From Parietaria judaica (lineage: Eukaryota; Streptophyta; Magnoliopsida; Rosales; Urticaceae), in assembly GCA_954871525.1 (NCBI GenBank), contig OX940872.1, forward strand, positions 11,183,180 through 11,247,179: a DNA stretch of 64,000 nucleotides. Reading direction: 5' to 3'. Made by a program: the position numbers and the translations under genes. Positions within the stretch are counted from its first letter, which is position 1, and each line of letters begins with the position of its first letter. The notes beneath the pieces are model-generated. The model was not told the origin of the DNA and made no database searches. It saw only the letters and a list, made by a program, of their open reading frames with translations. Of this stretch, positions 32,995-45,449 are shown in pieces.

Positions 32995-34758
32995 TTGGGA
33001 TTTTGTGACAAAGTCACAACAATGATACCAGTGTCTGTTATCAAAGAGAGTGCGGAAACCACGGTCCCAAATCAGAACCAAGGGGTACTCAGACGTAGTG
33101 GGAGGTTCAAAAGACCTGTTGAGCGCTACGAGCACACCCAGTTGGAATTTCACCTAGCTGTCATAGACACTAGTGTTGAAGATCCCATAGGCTACAAGCA
33201 AGCTATGGTTGATCCTAATAAGGGAGAATGACAGGAAGCCATGAACCAAGAAATAGAATCAATGGATTCTAATTAAGTCTGGGAACTTGTAGACTTACCG
33301 GATGGTTTCAAAACCATTGGCTGTAAGTGGGTATACAAGCGAAAGAGAGGAGTGGACGGGAAGGTTGAAACCTTCAAGGCTAGACTAGTGGCAAAGGGTT
33401 TTACCCAGAGGGAAGGTATTGATTTCGATGAGACCTTTGCTCCAGTCGCTAAGTACAAGTCCATCCGGATTCTCATGGCCATAGCCTGTAGTCTCAATTA
33501 CGAGATTTGGCAGATGGACGTCAAAACCGCCTTCCTGAACGGGTACATTGACGAAAACATCTATATGGACCAACCAGAAGGGTTCGTGCAACAGGGTCAA
33601 GAAGGGAAAGTTTGCAGATTACTTAAATCCATCTATGGATTGAAGCAAGCTTCCAGATCCTGGAATCTGAGGTTTGATGAAACCATCAAAACCTATGGAT
33701 TCATTCAAAATGTCACTGAGGCCTGCATCTATAAACTCAATGACGAAACCGTGGAAATTTTTCTTGCTCTGTACGTCGACGATATTCTTCTCATTGGAAA
33801 CAGTGTGAAGAAATTATCGGACGTAAAAGCGTGGCTATCTACGCAGTTCCAAATGAAGGACATGGGAGAAGCCAGTTATGTTCTTGGGATCCGTATTTTC
33901 AGGGATCGCAACAACAGGCTTCTGGCCTTATCGCAAGCAACTTACATTGATAAGGTGCTTGAACGTTTTGCAATGGCAAACTCCAAGGGAGGTAATTTAC
34001 CGACCAGACATGGAGTGTTCCTCAGAAGGAAACAATGCCCAACTTCTCCGGAAGAGCAAGATGTGATGAGGCGAATACCCTATGCTTCAGCAGTGGGAAG
34101 TTTGATGTACGCTATGCAGTGTACTAGGCCAGACATCTGTTACGCTGTGGGAATTGTTAGCAGATACCAATCCAACCCTGGTATGGCTCACTGGACAGCA
34201 GTGAAGAACATTCTCAAGTATCTTCGGAGAACGAGAAACTATATGTTAGTGTTTTCAGGATTAGAACTGAATGCACTAGGATACACTGATTCAGACTTTA
34301 AGTCTGATAGAGACGCGAGAAAATCGACGTCAGGAGCAGTGTACACCCTTGCTGGTGGAGCGATATTCTGGAGAAGCGTAAAGCAATCATGTATCGAATA
34401 TTCCACAATGGAAGCTTAATACGTGGCAGCTTGTGAGGCAGCCAAAGAATCAGTTTGGCTCAAGAATTTCTACATAGAGCTGGGAGTTGTTCCAGATGTA
34501 GATGGGCCCCAAACACTATACTGTGACAACAGTGGTGCGGTGGCAAATTCTAAAGAGCCCAGAGACCATAACAAGGCGAAACATATAGAACGCAAATACC
34601 ATCTCATTAGAGAAATAGTGCGTCGTGGCGACGTGAAGGTTGTGAAAATAGCCTCGGAAGACAATCTGGCTGATCCATTCACCAAGACATTGCCAGAGAA
34701 AATATTCAGGAGGCATCTGGAAAGTATGGGTCTGAAAGACATGGGTCATCTTCTTTAA
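32995..34758 (+). pseudogene. Copia RT-RNase H with three in-frame stops
   Basis: One frame runs throughout. A linker (GVLRRSGRFKRPVERY) leads to RT, with KARLVAKGFTQREGIDF, MDVKTAFLNGYIDE, SIYGLKQASRSW and the catalytic YVDD in LALYVDDILLIG. RNase H follows, with GYTDSDFKSDRDARKSTSG, CDNSGAVANSKEP and ADPFTK. Stops interrupt it at TGA 33229-33231, TAA 33274-33276 and TAA 34417-34419. The last two sit where Gln (CAA) is expected from the copia consensus. No integrase, protease or gag precedes it. It ends at TAA 34756-34758, just before the polypurine tract. Confidence 0.92.
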
Positions 34759-34762
34759 GTAC

Positions 34763-34772
34763 AAGTGGGAGA
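34763..34772 (+). other. Polypurine tract
   Basis: AAGTGGGAGA directly before the right LTR; it primes plus-strand DNA synthesis in this class of element. Confidence 0.75.
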
Positions 34773-34773
34773 T

Positions 34774-37532
34774 TGTTGGACATATGTGTCCTTAAACAAG
34801 ATATTTTATCCATTTGTAAAAGATTATGACAAGTCGTTGAATAAAGATGATGCTTATTATGATAATCTTATTATAGTTTCTGGTAGAGTAAAATAGAATG
34901 TTTGATTCCTTAGTTCATGAAGGATGCAATTATGTTATTATTATCACAACAGAGTCAATGTGAGGAAGAATTAATAATCATAATAAATGAACTTAAAATG
35001 TCCGTGACCTGATCAACTGGGTGGGAGCCCATTAATCGTATAAGGTCATTAATGTGACTAAGTGATAGTCCTATTCTGGATTTTGTGTGTGTCACACTCA
35101 CTAGAAGTGCATTAAGTATGAAGAGTCTTCATACTGGACTGGACCTGACTCAAACTCCGGAAGTTATCATATAAGACCGTCACTGATAACTTGGAGTTGA
35201 GTCACTAGTAGATGATCAAATGGATATTCGATCTAAGTCCTGAGTGATCTTGAGTCCAAGCTGCTGGCTTGATTGTTCTTTGATTTAACCGTTAAAGAAT
35301 ACGAAATATTACCGTTGTTCCCAACACTATTATTTTGGGAACATGATAGTCAGCAGTAAGGGTAGCTTGGTCATAGACATGGGCATCACACAGCTCTCTT
35401 CAGAGTGATGATGATTCCCTTGATTGTCGGTGGTGAGAAGTGAGAGGTACCCGTGCGCAACTTATGAATCGAAAACCATAAGTGGGTTACTCATAATATT
35501 ACTGACTGAGTCAAGGATGAAAATGCAAGAGGGGCATAACGGTAGAAACCGCCTTCTCGTTTGTGAATCATCAAGTGAAAGATCAATAACCCGAATTTGA
35601 TTGTATCAAAGGACACCGTGCTGTTATAAAGGGAATAATATATACCGTATCACTAAAGAGTGCAGCCTCGGGTCTATAGTGGAATCACTTCGAGGTTTGA
35701 CGAACAACTAGCAGTTCGTTGGAGCTTAAGTGGTACGGGTCCATGGTCCCCAGGATAGCTCCGTAACGGATGATACGTACGTGATTAAAATACATTCTGG
35801 ATAATGTTTAATCATTTGGCTTGACTTATAAAACTGAAAAGTCTGTGGCAGACGTCAGATAGTTTTATCGTTAGCGTGGCAAAAGTACCATATTTTGGTA
35901 CACAAAATTAACTGATAAAAGAAAGTTAGAATTTAGATTTTCTATCAGCACCATGTTGTTGGAAAATAAATTCTAAGCAACTTTTCTTTTTGAACCAAGT
36001 CATTTCAACTTACGGTTAGTGGTTTATGGATTTTCTAAGTTTATGATCGGTTCGATAAACTTTGAAATTAAATCACGTGTCACGAATTTAAATGATTGTG
36101 TGACACCATGACATTTTAATGTGTGATATTGAGATCAGGAATTATTGATATAATTTAATTATTTGGATTTAATTATTAATATCTTATTAATAATTAATTA
36201 ATAATTAATAGATTTATATTAATAAATAAAAATATATATTTATATATATTAATATGTGTAAATTCGAATTAGGGTTTGATATATGAAACCCTAGTTAAGT
36301 TCGAATGGCATGATTATGTATTTCTATATTTGCGGCATAAGTACCAAATGTTTTAGTATTTTAGCAAATCACTAAAATCAATATTATCCATTGGATCGGT
36401 TATGATTTAATATCAACCGTTGGATTAGGATATTGATAAATTCGAAATTAATGACTTGGTGACCAAGTTTTATTTTTCGAATTTGATTAATTAATTGTAT
36501 CCGTAAGATCGGTCTAAGATTTAATCTTTACCGTCGGATTGAAAATTAATTAATTATATATATCTATATATATATATATATATTCGAATTATGGTTTAAG
36601 GATAAATTCGAAATTGTTTTTAATAAATCTTTTTATTTGATTTTTATCCTAAACTAATTTGATCCATTAGATCGGTTTATAGATTTATCTCAACCGTTGG
36701 ATCTAGATAATGATAATTCGAATTATATATATATATATATATATATATGATAATTCGAATTTTATACTGATAAGAAGATAAGATTGGATTTTTGATTTAT
36801 CTAAATCTTTCTTATTTAATTAAATCCCTAATTAATTATATCCATTGGATTTAGATGAGATTAAATCTGGACCATTGGATTAAGATAATTAATTATATTT
36901 AATTAATAAAATTCGAAAATAGGGAGGAAAATTCTCCAATTCGGTTACGGTTTTGAGCCTATAAATAGGAGGCTCATTCTACACATTTTTCACACCTTTC
37001 CCCAGAGAAAAATTTGAGCTCTCCCTCTTCCTCAGGGTCTGCGAATTTTCTCTCTGATCTTTTTCTTCTGGTTCGGCTTAGGAGACTATTTCTCCGGAAG
37101 CTTAAAAAGAACCATCAGTTAAGATTTTGCGACGGAGTCCTGCCGGCGAAGCCCACGCTTCGGTACGAGGATTCTAGGAGAATATCCTGGAAGATCACGG
37201 GAGTTTCCCTCAGCACCGGCGGAGCCCTGCCCGATTCAGAGCGCGCAGCCGGAAATCGTCATACGAGGTACGGCCTTATGCATTAGGTTAATAAATGCAA
37301 ACATTTACTGCTTTCTATTTATTTCCTATTATGACTAGTTTATTAATAATGATTTATGAATATTAAATTACATAATATTTATCAGATCTTGGGATATGGT
37401 CATTATCCGATATTCGGACCGTTGAACGGATAACAAGTTTTTCCGCTTTAAAATAATTTTTAAATGTTACCCGGCTGGTTCGGAGGTATAACTCGTGATA
37501 ATTTTACGGAATCCGAATCGTGATTTTCAACA
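34774..37532 (+). repeat. Right (3') LTR of copia element
   Basis: Same ends and order as the left LTR with few visible differences (for example a longer (TA)n near 36560). TATAAATAG lies at 36960-36968. Confidence 0.9.
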
Positions 37533-38628
37533 GGACCGTGGTATAGCGGTATCGTATAATGTTAAGGTATTTGAATTTTGGATTTGAGTCGTTTTTATTT
37601 TCTTGTTGCATTTGTCTTGGCGAGCGTCAGTTGTGGAGGAAACTGAACGGCCGTATCTTGAACTTACATTAGTTCATTCGGGCTAGTAGTATTTTAATTC
37701 GGGTTATTAATTACACTTGTTAAATTTATTCCAGCAGCATTAATGTTATTAACACTTATACCGCTATTGTGATTTTGTAGAATATCGGGTAAATGACAAA
37801 ATGATGTAGAAATAAAAAAAATAATCAAATATCAATAGCGTTGTGTCATAATAATATAATTACCGCTATTTTACAATTTGTATAACACAAGAATATTATT
37901 TGTATCGTTGGAATACAAATAGATACATAAATACAATAATCTGAAAAAGAAGTATAGGTCTGAGATCTGGCATATTCTAATTACCGCTATTTTACAATCC
38001 GAAACACCGTTGTCACAGCTAATAATTTTGATAAAAGTAGAGGCCAGAACAACGTTCTCACAACTAATGCAATCTCTCTATGCAAAGCTTATTCTGACCA
38101 AAGTGTTTCAGAAACCTATCCAAAGTCTTGCGATTTCGGTCCTGCTCATACCATCTATTTTTTTTGGTAGCATAATGGCTCAGTTAAGTCGTTCACTAAT
38201 ATACAAGAGACAAATAAACAAGGAAGTTAGAATTAAGATAATATTTTTAAAAAAAGTGAGAATAGATAAATGGTTTAAAGAAATCTTACGACGGTGACGG
38301 AGACGGGGGCGCATCGACAAACATCCGCTTTAGGTGTTTTTTTTTTCTTTCTGATTGGAAAGCCTTAGGTGTTTGAGTTCAAACATGTTAGACCCTAGAT
38401 TTGGGTTACAGAAAAATCTAGATTTATATGAGGGTTCCCAAAGGGGTATGGAGTATGGATTAGGGTTTCACAAAGTGGTAATGTAAAATGGCGAATTGAG
38501 ATTGAACATTTAGGTTTTCCTCGTTTCCATTTTATAGTATTAGTGAGGGTATATAGGTATTTACACGAACATTGGAAGTAAGAGGAATTATTTCGCGGTA
38601 TATGAGAAACACTAACGGTTAAACGGAT
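37533..38628. other. Spacer with scattered TAGCGGTA motifs
   Basis: No recognised gene. AGCGGTA or its complement occurs near 37545, 37863 and 37981. A 95-codon ORF at 38010-38297 has a hydrophobic middle but no known domain and I do not call it a gene. The region is probably part of the element that the copia interrupted. Confidence 0.4.
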
Positions 38629-40340
38629 ACCTCTCTATAGGTGTTTAGTGACCACCTCTAGTAGGTAACATCTAGCAGTATTGCTTCGAGTGTCTAGCGG
38701 CAGATACGTAAATTAATTAGCGGTAAGTAGTTTTGATGGAGAAATTAAGGTTACGGAACCTTATTTAATAGTGTTAAAACCATTTAAGTGGAAATAAGAA
38801 AGAATTGATGGATCAAAACATGCATTGCTTCGTATACGTGCACGAGTGATATAGACTTGTTCTATGATCCAACGAACTAATCATACTCATTATCCGCCTA
38901 TTATCCATCTCACTTACCAAAAGTTGTCACGGTGAACCTAATAATGCACATTGACGGCAAAATGAATCCATATGATAGAAACACTGAACTTCCACATTCC
39001 TACTATCATCCCGATACGATACCTCTAGGTGTTTAGTGACCACCTCTAGTAGGTAACATCTAGCGGTATTGCTTCGGGTGTCTAGCGGCGGATACGTAAA
39101 TTAATTAGCAGTAAGTAGTTTTGATGGAGAAATTAAGGTTACCGAACCTTATTTAATAGTGTTAAACCCTTTTAAGTGGAAATAAGAAAGAATTGATGGA
39201 TCAACACATGCATTGCTTCGCATACGTGCACGAGTGATATATACATGTTCTATGATCCAAAACTAGCTAGTTCTTTTATCATACTCATTATCTGCCTATA
39301 TCCATCTCACTTACCAATAGTTGTCACGGTGAACCTAATAAGGCACATTGACGGCAAAATGAATCCATATGATAAAAACACTGAACTTCCACATTCCTAC
39401 TATCATCCCGCTACGATACCTCTAGGTGTTTAGTGACCACCTCTAGTAGGTAACATCTAGCGGTATTGCTTCGGGTGTCTAGCGGCGGATACGTAAATTA
39501 ATTAGCGGTAAGTAGTTTTGATGGAGAAGTTAAGGTTACCGAACCTTATTTAATAGTGTTAAACCCTTTTAAGTGGAAATAAGAAAGAATTGATGGATCA
39601 AAACATGCATTGCTTCGCATACGTGCATGAGTGATATATACATGTTCTATGATCCAAAACTAGCTAGTTCTTTTTATCATACTCATTATCCGCCTATTAT
39701 CCATCTCACTTACCAATAGTTGTCAAGGTGAACCTAATAAGGCACATTGACGGCAAAATGAATCCATATGATAGAAACACTGAACTTCCACATTCCTACT
39801 ATCATCCCGCTACGATACCTCTAGGTGTTTAGTTACCACCTCTAGTAGGTAACATCTAGCGGTATTGCTTCGGGTGTCTAGCGGCGGATACGTAAATTAA
39901 TTAGCGGTAAGTAGTTTTGATGGAGAAATTAAGGTTACCGAACCTTATTTAATAGTGTTAAACCCTTATAAGTGGAAATAAGAAAGAATTGATGGATCAA
40001 AACATGCATTGCTTCGTATACGTGCACGAGTGATATAGACTTGTTCTATGATCCAAAACTAGCTAGTTCTTTTATCATACTCATTATCCGTCTATTATCC
40101 ATCTCACTTACCAATAGTTGTCACGGTGAACCTAATAAGGCACATTGATGGCAAAATGAATCCATATGATAGAAACACTGAACTTCCCCACTCCTACTAT
40201 CATCCCGCTACGATACCTTTAGGTGTTTAGTGACCACCTCTAGTAGGTAACATCTAGCGGTATTGCTTCGGGTGTCTAGCGGCGGATGCGTAAATTAATT
40301 AGCGGTAAGTAGTTTTGATGGAGAAATTAATACAAGGGAT
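38629..40340. repeat. ~398-bp tandem repeat array, 4-5 copies, carrying TAGCGGTA
   Basis: ACCTCTAGGTGTTTAGTGAC recurs at about 38629 (variant), 39021, 39418, 39817 and 40215, a period of 392-399 bp. Each unit contains CATCTAGCGGTATTGCTTCG, CTAGCGGCGGATACG and AATTAGCGGTAAGTAG. Inner copies are highly alike by eye; the last is truncated near 40335. Confidence 0.95.
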
Positions 40341-40567
40341 ATATCGGTAATAACAATTTGACTAGAGGTAGTTATATTATAGGTAATATTTAGAACAGTA
40401 TCACGTAATACTAGCGGGAATCAAAACATACTAGTCTAAAACATACTACTACTAGTCCAAAATAAAAATATGCTAGTAAAAAAAATATGATCGAAAAGAA
40501 AAAACAGTCCAAAAAAAGCATAGATTTATCCCGATGAGGAAGTAGTTTCTTCAGTATCCGCTGGTGA

Positions 40568-42145
40568 CTATGGAGGTGGCGGTGGCGGTGGCATCGGCAA
40601 CGGCAACGGATAGTACGGTCGCTGGACGATCTTTTCACCACTTTCCAATGTCTGCACGAGCTCCTCCAACATGGGGTGTTGAGGAACAAAGGGATGATCG
40701 AGGGAGTGCGGCAACTAAGCTTCCATATCTGTAGGAATTAGTACAGTCAATTGTCCCTGAAAATTATAGAGTATTGTTATTTTCCCAAATCATAGTTGAT
40801 ATTGATAAATTTTCAATAGAGCAAACTACCCTCGGATCCGCCCCATGCAAAATAGAGTTTTTGATTGACAGGCGGTGAAGTTCGATATTCCCGACTTGAC
40901 GCGTTTTCCAATTGCACATACGAGGTGCCTCCTCGGACTCCCTTCGGTCCGCTAAGACATGCGCCACACCAGGCAAACACTTGTATGCCAAAATCTACAT
41001 GAATTTTAACATGTTAAATTCGCACATAAGATGTCGATTGTAAATAAATAACTTTGAACCATTACATATATACCACAAGCGGATGTATGAACCCCGGAAC
41101 TGTCATCATCGGGATCTCTCGTCCTTGTCTAGGGACGTTTTTTTGCAACTCCTTAACTGCTCTAATCCGGATATTCCGTACCGATCCTAGGAATGACTCT
41201 CGACCCCAAGGATATTGAGCGAATACGTCAAGGTCCTCCACCAAGCGCAAGTAGTCCACATGCAAAATAGTTTCACCAGGATGGGGTAACAACACCCCGA
41301 AGACGAAGCTGAGGCATGCCAACCTTCTCCTGTCCTCGTTGCTCACAACCGGATAAAGATGACTGTTATCTAATTTTTCTAGCACCATATCGAATGTGAC
41401 ATTTGGGCCTGCATTTGGCCACATCCGTTGCTTGAATGAGGCATTCTTTTCTGGTTGTCCAACGATAGCTTCAATGCTCGGCAGAGGTGAACAATTCAAC
41501 CCGGTGATGATGGCAAATTCTCGAACCCCGTATCGTAATGGAACATTGTTCACCAACATCCACACCTCACATGGCTCTTGATGTGTAGTGCTTCTCTAAA
41601 TCGAATTCCAAAACAGTTGGGGAGAAAATTTTTAGTGAAAATTTGTAGTGCATGGGGACATCTAATAGAGGTCCAAACTGTGTGCTCCGAAACCACTCAG
41701 TCTCTCCAACGTTCAGGTTCTCCTTAATCATATTCGTGATCGTGGAGAAGTTCGCTTCTTCGGTGACGACCTCACAGTCGTACAACTCATCCGGCGCTAG
41801 GATATTATATAGCTATTTCCGCGAAAAAACAAATCATAACTTGATTAGTTTCTAGAAATTATACATAGCGGTAATAAGGTATATATGGAGCAACGAAAAA
41901 CCGTTATCGAAAATATAAAACGCGGTGTAAATAGATATCTAGCGGTGAACTTGTAGCGGTATTATGTGAACGGAGCGTGAATATAGAGCGGTATTGCTCT
42001 AACAGGTACAGAACCAACCCTACACTCGTTCTTCTTCGTCAACCACACAGTATAGTATATTGCGTGTAAAATAAGTAAACCCTAACATCGTTACCATTCG
42101 AAACAAAGTACGGGTTTCACAAACAATAAACGATTACCTCCATTT
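40568..42145 (-). pseudogene. DUF1985-domain gene, copy 1 (decaying)
   Basis: On minus: a tiny first exon ending ATG GAG (42145-42140). Exon 2 starts near 41808 (YNILAPDELYDCEVVTEE, ENLNVGETEWFRSTQFGPLLD). Then comes the DUF1985 core, 41577-41062 (VWMLVNNVPLRYGVREFAII, LRLVEDLDVFAQYPWGRESF). A further exon near 40995-40810 reads YKCLPGVAHVLADRRESEEA, and a last exon ends in a Pro-rich tail at 40568. The link between the 41785-41600 part and the core needs a frameshift or a very short intron, and a TAG at 40717-40715 interrupts the tail. DUF1985 proteins are known from plant Mutator-like elements (with Ulp1 domains in Kaonashi). No Ulp1 domain is present here. Confidence 0.7.
41860..41995. repeat. 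TAGCGGT motif cluster upstream of DUF1985 copy 1
   Basis: TAGCGGT or close variants at about 41866, 41940, 41954 and 41985, lying in the first intron or 5' region of copy 1. Confidence 0.65.
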
Positions 42146-42329
42146 ATGTGGATTTCGGGAGGATGAAGACGATGATCGCCGGAAAAGCAAAGAAAAGAAA
42201 CCCTTGTTGCAACGAGGAGAGTACGATGGAAAGAGAAAAACGTTTCGGAGTTGGAAGAGAGAATCTTGGGAATAGAAAGCGTCGAAGTGCATTAATCACA
42301 AGAATAAGTGATATTATGTTTAAAAAAAA

Positions 42330-42849
42330 GGGTTAATCCCGAAAAAAGTATCAATACTTTCAAAAAGTGGACCAATAAATACCAATTCTTTTTATTGCCC
42401 GGACAAAGTTCCAATTCTTTAGTTTTGTGTCCCTATAGGTACCTTCGTAAAAAAAATTGTCCTCCAACGTTACTCACGCCACGTAAAAGTTTTGGTTTTG
42501 TATTCCAATAATTTTTTTACCCGAATAAAGTTCCAATTCTCTTGTTTTGTCTCCTCATATCACTTTCGTGAAATTCAAAACCATTGATTATGCCGTTTTC
42601 GGCGTTGAATTAAAAAGTAATTTTTCTCCCTTTTAAGTATATATCCACGATTATCTTTGATCGTCCAACTTTCCGATGGCTAATTTACTCCGGAAACGGT
42701 GACAATTTTAACAATGGAGGACGATTTTTTTCGGAGGTACCTATAGGGACACAAAACTAAAGAATTGGAACTTTGTCCGGGCAATAAAAAGAATTGGTAT
42801 TTATTGGTCCACTTTTTAAAAGTATTGGTACTTTTGCCGGGATTAACCC
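42330..42849. mobile_element. MITE/foldback element, 520 bp
   Basis: It begins GGGTTAATCCCG and ends with the inverse. Arms of about 150 bp pair closely: CCAATTCTTTTTATTGCCCG at about 42378 matches the complement of a stretch at about 42780. The centre is unpaired. It lies between the two DUF1985 copies. No gene. Confidence 0.8.
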
Positions 42850-42984
42850 TAAAAAACATAAAAGAAAATGAGGGTAATAAAAATAAACCGCCCACCGCTC
42901 AACTACCAAAGGGTAAACTAGTAATTTTGATAAACGAACAGCTAGCGGGAGTGATTTAAATTTACTAACGGGAACACTATTAGT

Positions 42985-43175
42985 ATAGCGCTAAGAGCGA
43001 TGTAAATAGCTTGTAGTAAGTCCAAGTTTAGTAACTAGCGGTTAGAGCAAGTTTAGTAACTAGTGGTAAGAGCAAGAATAATGGCTAGCGGTAAGAGCAA
43101 ATTTAGTAACTAGCGGTAAGAGCAAGTTTAGTAACTAGCTGGAAAAATATTAGTATAGCGGTAATCACAACTTTA
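42985..43175. repeat. Short-period array of TAGCGGTAAGAGCAAGTTTA units
   Basis: CTAGCGGTAAGAGCAAGTTTAGTAA-like units repeat about six times at roughly 30-40 bp spacing (near 43035, 43065, 43085, 43115, 43135 and 43155). It sits downstream of DUF1985 copy 2, between the two gene copies. Confidence 0.8.
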
Positions 43176-43393
43176 ATGATTAATGGGAGTGTTACATAGA
43201 GCGGAAATGTTTTCTAATACAACTAAAATCTGAGTTCCAAAATTACCATTGTTAAATTGACATAGTTGTCCAAAATATTACAACAGATAGATACAAACTC
43301 ATATATTCTTTTATCCTAGTCCAAAATATTAAAACATACTAAAACATGGCGTATCTAAACCTCATCGTCATCCTCGTTCTCTTTCTCCTCTTT

Positions 43394-44777
43394 TTAGTTT
43401 TTCATCTCCATCCTATTGTCCTCCTCCTCCTTAAAAAAATCTTCCAACTCAACTTCAGGGTACGGTACTCCTTGTGGCGGCAGCGGTATGTGATGCCAAT
43501 TTTCTACTTCCGTCCGCAGTAGTATACTCAATTGTCCCTAAAAAATTATAAAGTTAGAATTGATACATCTATTCTTTACTTCCATAAATCAAAATGGTTT
43601 CGCTATCAATATATATCAACCAACAGTCGGATCACCATCCCCTTAATCGGGATTTCCATTATCAAGGATACTTGGTTTGATATGCCCTAGATTCGTTGCC
43701 CATTTGCAGATACGCGGTCTTGAATATCCCTCACGACGGACCGCCTCGGCTCTTTGCACACCCGGCAAACACTCGTACTCTAAAACCTGCAAGAAAATAA
43801 ACATGTCATAGTTTGATATATATGAAGGCCACTGTAATACCGCTAACTAAGTAAAATATTTCACATATACCTGAAGTGGGAAGAGGAACCCCCGAATGGT
43901 TATCGTGGGAACTATAGGCACACCAGGATTATTTTGAGCCACATCAAGATTATCCTCAGGCATATTTTCTGATAGTTCCAGGGCTGTCATCTTCACGAGA
44001 TTCTTTAATGCATACGTGTATGAGCTCCGGCCCCAAGGATATTGTACGAAGGAGTTGAGGTCCTCCACGAACGCCCGAACTGGGTCGGGGATTCTGGACC
44101 CGGATAACAGAGTGAGACCGAACATTAAGCGGACCTCGAGTGCGTTGAGTGGGACTTCTCCTTCTGTAGGAAGGAAGGGACATTCGTTCTCTAACCAACG
44201 GGGTACAATGGGGGACGTATTCCCTATGTGGGTATTCATCATTGCAATTTGTAAACATATCTGGAATGTTTTCACATATGAGACCAATGATGATCTGAAA
44301 CTCGTCAATGGAGTATCGTAGTGGAACATGGTTCACCGTCATCCACATATCCCCATGCCTTTGTTTTGCCAAGATTCTGCAAAACAAGTTTCTGATCACC
44401 CTTTCAAAAAATTGAAAGAAAGTGGGGACATCCTAGAGAGGCCCAAATTGGGTAGTCCGAAACCACTGAAGCTCTTTTGCGGTCAGTCGTGACTTGATCA
44501 GATCAGTAATCGGACGGAAGTTCCCTTCATTGGTCTCCAGTCGAAAGTGGTGCAAATCATTTTCTTCGATAAAACACCTCCAAGCATTTGAAGGCTAATA
44601 AACAAATCATAATTACATCAGTGTAAACCCTACTCTCGTACAAAACAGATGGTAAACAACAGAACCAACCCTACTCTCGTTCTACTTCGTAAACAACAGT
44701 ATAAACCCTAACATCATTACGATACAAACAGTCGAAACAAAGCATAGGTTTCTCAAAAAATAAATGGGTACCTCCAT
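43394..44777 (-). pseudogene. DUF1985-domain gene, copy 2 (decaying)
   Basis: Same layout as copy 1 on minus: first exon ending ATG GAG (44777-44772), exon 2 near 44594 (SNAWRCFIEENDLHHF, LTAKELQWFRTTQFGPL). A TAG at the codon after GPL breaks it (near 44437). The core, 44399-43850, has MWMTVNHVPLRYSIDEF, FVEDLNSFVQYPWGRSSY and NNPGVPIVPTITIRGF. Frameshifts lie within the core (the frame changes near 44230). A next exon (YECLPGVQRAEAVRRE) ends in TAA near 43650, and a last exon ends MEMKN at 43394. Upstream flanks of both copies are also alike (42150-42310 versus 44785-45015), so the whole gene was duplicated in tandem. Confidence 0.7.
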
Positions 44778-45025
44778 TTGTGTGGCTCTGGTGAGGATGA
44801 AGGATGATCGGAGAAACTCGTCGCTGAAAGGATCGTCCTGTGCCAGGAAAGCAAACAGAAGAAAGCCGAGTTGCGCGAAGTCGTTCTCGAACCAAAATGA
44901 ACAGAACAGATGGACGAGGAGTATGATGGAGAAGAGAAAACGTTCGGAGTCTAAAGAGAGGATCTTGGAAATAGAAAGCGTCGAAATGAAGAAGAAAGGA
45001 GAATATGTTTGAAAAAGAAAATGTA

Positions 45026-45449
45026 AAAAATAATAAATGGATCAACTGCCAAAGGGCAAAGTAGTAATTTCACAAAATAGTGGATAAAAAATAAATGAGA
45101 ACTCGCAATTTGTATTTATCAGAGCAAAAAATAAATGTAAGAGAAATAAAATGTTATAACGAGGGTAGGGAGCGAAACGACATCTCTAATGAGATCTTTT
45201 AGCCAATTCTTTGGCAAAGTGAACACCCAAAAAATACCCGCCGGAGTTTAACAAACAAGTCCCTGCTTTTTCACTTTTGTGTTTCCGTTTTTGAAAATTG
45301 AAAAAAAGGAAAATTGAATTTCCGTTTTCAAAATTACTCACCGCTCAGATCTGTTCAACTACAGTCTTCGCCATTCTCTCTCTCTCTCTGACTGAGTGCG
45401 ACTCTCTGGAGATAAGGACCTTCCATGTCCGATTGATCTTCGCTCGACA
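45026..45449 (+). promoter_or_regulatory. Promoter and 5' leader of the ADIP-like gene
   Basis: Single-copy-looking sequence between the repeat-rich region and the first ATG at 45450. It contains a short CT microsatellite (45371-45389) typical of plant leaders. No clear TATA box was identified. Confidence 0.4.

Larger units (their letters stand above)
27282..37532 (+). mobile_element. Copia-type LTR retrotransposon, internally rearranged, 2.75-kb LTRs
   Basis: Two near-identical LTRs (27282-30027 and 34774-37532) bracket an initiator-Met-type primer site, a long leader, an unrelated three-exon ORF, and only the RT-RNase H part of pol. Gag, protease and integrase are absent. No target duplication can be shown because the left LTR is preceded by a second pol end. 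The near-identity of the LTRs suggests recent insertion or recombination, despite stops in pol. Confidence 0.88.

Noticed and set aside
37533..37537. Target duplication for the copia element (GGACC to the right)
   Set aside because: The left LTR is preceded by pol sequence, so no matching flank exists to compare.
38010..38297. 95-codon ORF with a hydrophobic segment
   Set aside because: No recognised family, no supporting splice or neighbour context, and it lies in repeat-rich spacer.
42308..42895. Two ORFs with the same predicted peptide on opposite strands
   Set aside because: They are the two arms of one foldback element, not genes.
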